Below are positions 5,310 to 6,910 of a stretch of DNA of 6,910 bases, piece after piece. Origin of the DNA: an uncultured Collinsella sp. (GTDB lineage Bacteria > Actinomycetota > Coriobacteriia > Coriobacteriales > Coriobacteriaceae); the NCBI GenBank assembly GCA_902474645.1, contig CABRWN010000114.1, positions 1 to 6,910 of the forward strand, read 5' to 3'. The notes below the pieces were generated by a model that worked only from the letters and a program-made list of their open reading frames with translations, did no database searches and was not told where the DNA came from. Position numbers and translations under genes: made by a program. Each line of letters starts with the position of its first letter. Positions within the stretch are counted from its first letter, which is position 1.

Positions 5310-5887
5310 TTTTGGCTTCGCAATCGCCGCGCCGCGTAGAGCTGATGCGCGAGGCAGGCTACAACATTCGCGTGATTCCCGCGGATATCGACGAAACGCC
5401 CTTTGATGGCGAGGCCCCGCTCACGCTTGTTGAGCGCTTGGCACGCGCAAAAGCCGCCGCCGTTGCCGCCGAGCATGCCGAGCCCAATGAGCTGACGGTC
5501 GCGGCCGACACCATCGTCACCTTTGACGGCAAGATTCTGGGCAAGCCGGCAACCGAGGACGAGGCGCGCACCATGCTCCGTGAGCTTTCGGGCCGCACGC
5601 ACCAGGTCGCAACCGGCGTCTGCATCGTTAAGGCAGGCGATACGGCCGCCCCGCATGCCGCCGAAAGCCTGTCCTTTGTCGATGTGACCGACGTGACGTT
5701 CTACGAGCTCACCGACGAGCAGATCGAGCACTACGTCGCCTCGGGTGAGCCCATGGACAAGGCCGGCGCCTACGGCATTCAGGGCACAGGAGGACGCATG
5801 CTCGTGCACGATATTTCGGGCGACTTCTATAACGTGGTGGGCCTACCCATCGCCCGCGTCGCGCGCGCGATTCAAAAACTCTCGTAA
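5306..5887 (+). CDS. maf: Maf-family nucleotide pyrophosphatase (dTTP/UTP type)
   Basis: This 193-residue protein has the full Maf pattern. The N-terminal I-L-A-S-Q-S-P-R-R motif binds the nucleotide phosphates. Asp68 lies in V-A-A-D-T-I-V, the catalytic base region. Lys80-Pro81 are in L-G-K-P. The block G-E-P-M-D-K-A-G-A-Y-G-I-Q-G (147-160) and D-F-Y-N-V-V-G-L-P (173-181) complete the active site. The family hydrolyses dTTP, UTP and modified nucleoside triphosphates to monophosphates and diphosphate, a house-cleaning role. The conserved Gln in Y-G-I-Q-G fits the dTTP/UTP (YhdE) subgroup. The start overlaps the stop of the DJ-1 gene by ATGA, so the two are one operon. The length is normal and the frame intact. 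Confidence 0.95.
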   Translation: MILASQSPRRVELMREAGYNIRVIPADIDETPFDGEAPLTLVERLARAKAAAVAAEHAEPNELTVAADTIVTFDGKILGKPATEDEARTMLRELSGRTHQVATGVCIVKAGDTAAPHAAESLSFVDVTDVTFYELTDEQIEHYVASGEPMDKAGAYGIQGTGGRMLVHDISGDFYNVVGLPIARVARAIQKLS

Positions 5888-5895
5888 TTGCATCT

Positions 5896-5927
5896 GGCGC
5901 TGGGTATTCCCCAGCGCCTACAATTTT
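5896..5927 (+). terminator. hairpin terminator after maf
   Basis: GGCGCTGGG (5896-5904) pairs perfectly with CCCAGCGCC (5910-5918) around a five-base loop, beginning nine bases after the maf stop. AATTG (5886-5890) and CAATT (5921-5925) can extend the stem outward across a small internal loop. The following TACAATTTT is a modest T-tract, so termination is plausible but perhaps not complete; the next gene lies only about 60 bases further on. Confidence 0.6.
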
Positions 5928-5988
5928 GGCGTACCGTACGGATCCCGACCGGGCACAAGGCGCGGCGGAAAACCGATAGGAGTTAAAC

Positions 5989-6910
5989 ATGGATACACTG
6001 CTCGAGGCCATTGACGTCTGCGATGTCGATGGCTTTTGCTTTGGCAACTATACGGACGAGGAGGCCGGCACCGGTTGCACCGTAATCGTGGCACCCGAGG
6101 GCGCCACCGGCGGCGTTGACGTTCGCGGCGGTGCTCCAGCATCGCGCGAAACCGACCTGCTGCGACCCGAGAACACCGTCGACAAGGTCCACGCCGTCTG
6201 CCTTTCGGGTGGATCGGCCTTTGGCCTCGAGGCTGCAAGCGGCGTCGCTCGCGAGCTTGAGAGCCGCGGCATCGGCCTTCCCGTCGGCCCCACGCAGGTG
6301 CCTATCGTGTGCTCCAGCTGTATCTTCGACCTCGCCTTTGGCGACCCCACCGTTCGCCCCGACATTGAGGCCGGCATCGCCGCCGTGCGCGAAGCACTCG
6401 ACAACACCCCCACCAAGCTCGAACAGGGCAACGTGGGCGCCGGCACGGGCGCTACCGTGGGTAAGCTCATGGGCCCCGCCACCTGCATGAAGGCCGGCCT
6501 TGGCGCTGCCGCCGTGGCGCTCGGCCCCGTTAAGGTAGGCGCCGTGGTCTCGGTCAACGCCTGCGGCAACGTTGTCGACCCCTTCACCGGCGAGTGGGTC
6601 GCCGGTATGCGCGCCGCAGCCGATAGCGACCAGATTGTCGACATGGAACTCGCAGCCTTTGCCGCCGCCGGATCCATGCAGATGCCGCTCGACCGCACCA
6701 ACACCACCATCAGCTGCATCGTCACCAACGTGGAACTCACTAAGGCACAAGCCACCAAGGTCTCCCAGATGGCCGCAGACGCCTACGCACACGCCATCCG
6801 TCCCACGCACACCACCAACGACGGCGACACCATCTACACCCTCGCCAGCGGCAAACTGGGCGCCCAGGCAAGCGCCGCACCCAGGCGTGGTTATGGTTGC
6901 CCCTGCATTC
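5989..6910 (+). CDS. P1-family (DmpA/NylC-type) N-terminal-nucleophile hydrolase, 3' end outside window or disturbed
   Basis: The ATG at 5989 follows AGGAG at good spacing (AGGAGTTAAACATG). The frame stays open to the window edge, giving 307 codons. The hallmark S-G-G-S-A-F-G-L-E-A-A-S-G-V (73-86) and G-N-V-G-A-G-T-G-A (147-155) identify peptidase family P1/S58. These enzymes cut themselves into two chains and use the new N-terminal Ser/Thr as nucleophile. Here the predicted cut is Asn238/Thr239 in R-T-N-T-T-I. Asp278 and Asp280 in N-D-G-D lie 39 and 41 residues after Thr239, the same spacing I recall for Thr267, Asp306 and Asp308 of NylC. The family includes aminopeptidases and amide hydrolases; the natural substrate here is unknown. 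The last 15 or so codons (after L-A-S-G-K-L-G) look unlike the family's alanine-rich final helix, suggesting a frameshift or poor sequence near the edge. Confidence 0.88.
   Translation, partial: MDTLLEAIDVCDVDGFCFGNYTDEEAGTGCTVIVAPEGATGGVDVRGGAPASRETDLLRPENTVDKVHAVCLSGGSAFGLEAASGVARELESRGIGLPVGPTQVPIVCSSCIFDLAFGDPTVRPDIEAGIAAVREALDNTPTKLEQGNVGAGTGATVGKLMGPATCMKAGLGAAAVALGPVKVGAVVSVNACGNVVDPFTGEWVAGMRAAADSDQIVDMELAAFAAAGSMQMPLDRTNTTISCIVTNVELTKAQATKVSQMAADAYAHAIRPTHTTNDGDTIYTLASGKLGAQASAAPRRGYGCPCI

Noticed and set aside
1..6910. CRISPR array, tRNA or rRNA genes, toxin-antitoxin pair, phage genes
   Set aside because: No regularly spaced repeats, no cloverleaf or rRNA-like sequence, and no small paired genes or phage-like proteins seen on either strand.

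Overview
This is a GC-rich window that looks like a Coriobacteriia (Actinomycetota) gut-type genome, probably Collinsella or a close relative. That placement is an inference from base composition, gene content, and the style of the intergenic palindromes and the IS3-type element; no marker gene here proves it.

Layout. (1) Positions 1-137 hold the right end of an IS3/IS150-type insertion sequence: the last 32 codons of its transposase and the terminal inverted repeat. (2) About 136 bases of non-coding or degraded sequence follow. (3) From 274 to 4265 three genes read leftward. In transcription order they are an EamA-type drug/metabolite transporter, a GH1 6-phospho-beta-glucosidase, and a beta-glucoside-type PTS permease made of EIIB and EIIC domains. 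The glycosidase and the PTS genes form a coherent unit: the permease imports and phosphorylates a beta-glucoside and the glycosidase splits the phosphorylated sugar. As read here, the permease gene is broken by a one-base frameshift in the B-C linker. (4) Positions 4266-4766 are a structured intergenic region. It contains a strong leftward intrinsic terminator inside the putative leader of the EamA gene, a nested hairpin that covers part of that gene's ribosome binding site, a 15-bp-arm palindromic repeat and a rightward promoter. (5) From 4767 rightward come a DJ-1/YajL-type protein and Maf, which overlap by ATGA. A hairpin terminator follows, then a P1-family (DmpA/NylC-type) N-terminal-nucleophile hydrolase that runs off the right edge.

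The protein-coding content is mostly ordinary accessory sugar metabolism (left) and housekeeping or stress genes (right). I found no novel multi-gene system. The points most worth a second look are the frameshifted permease with its ATGA junction, the layered RNA structure ahead of the EamA gene, the long palindrome at 4583-4637, and the unusual end of the P1 peptidase reading frame at the window edge.
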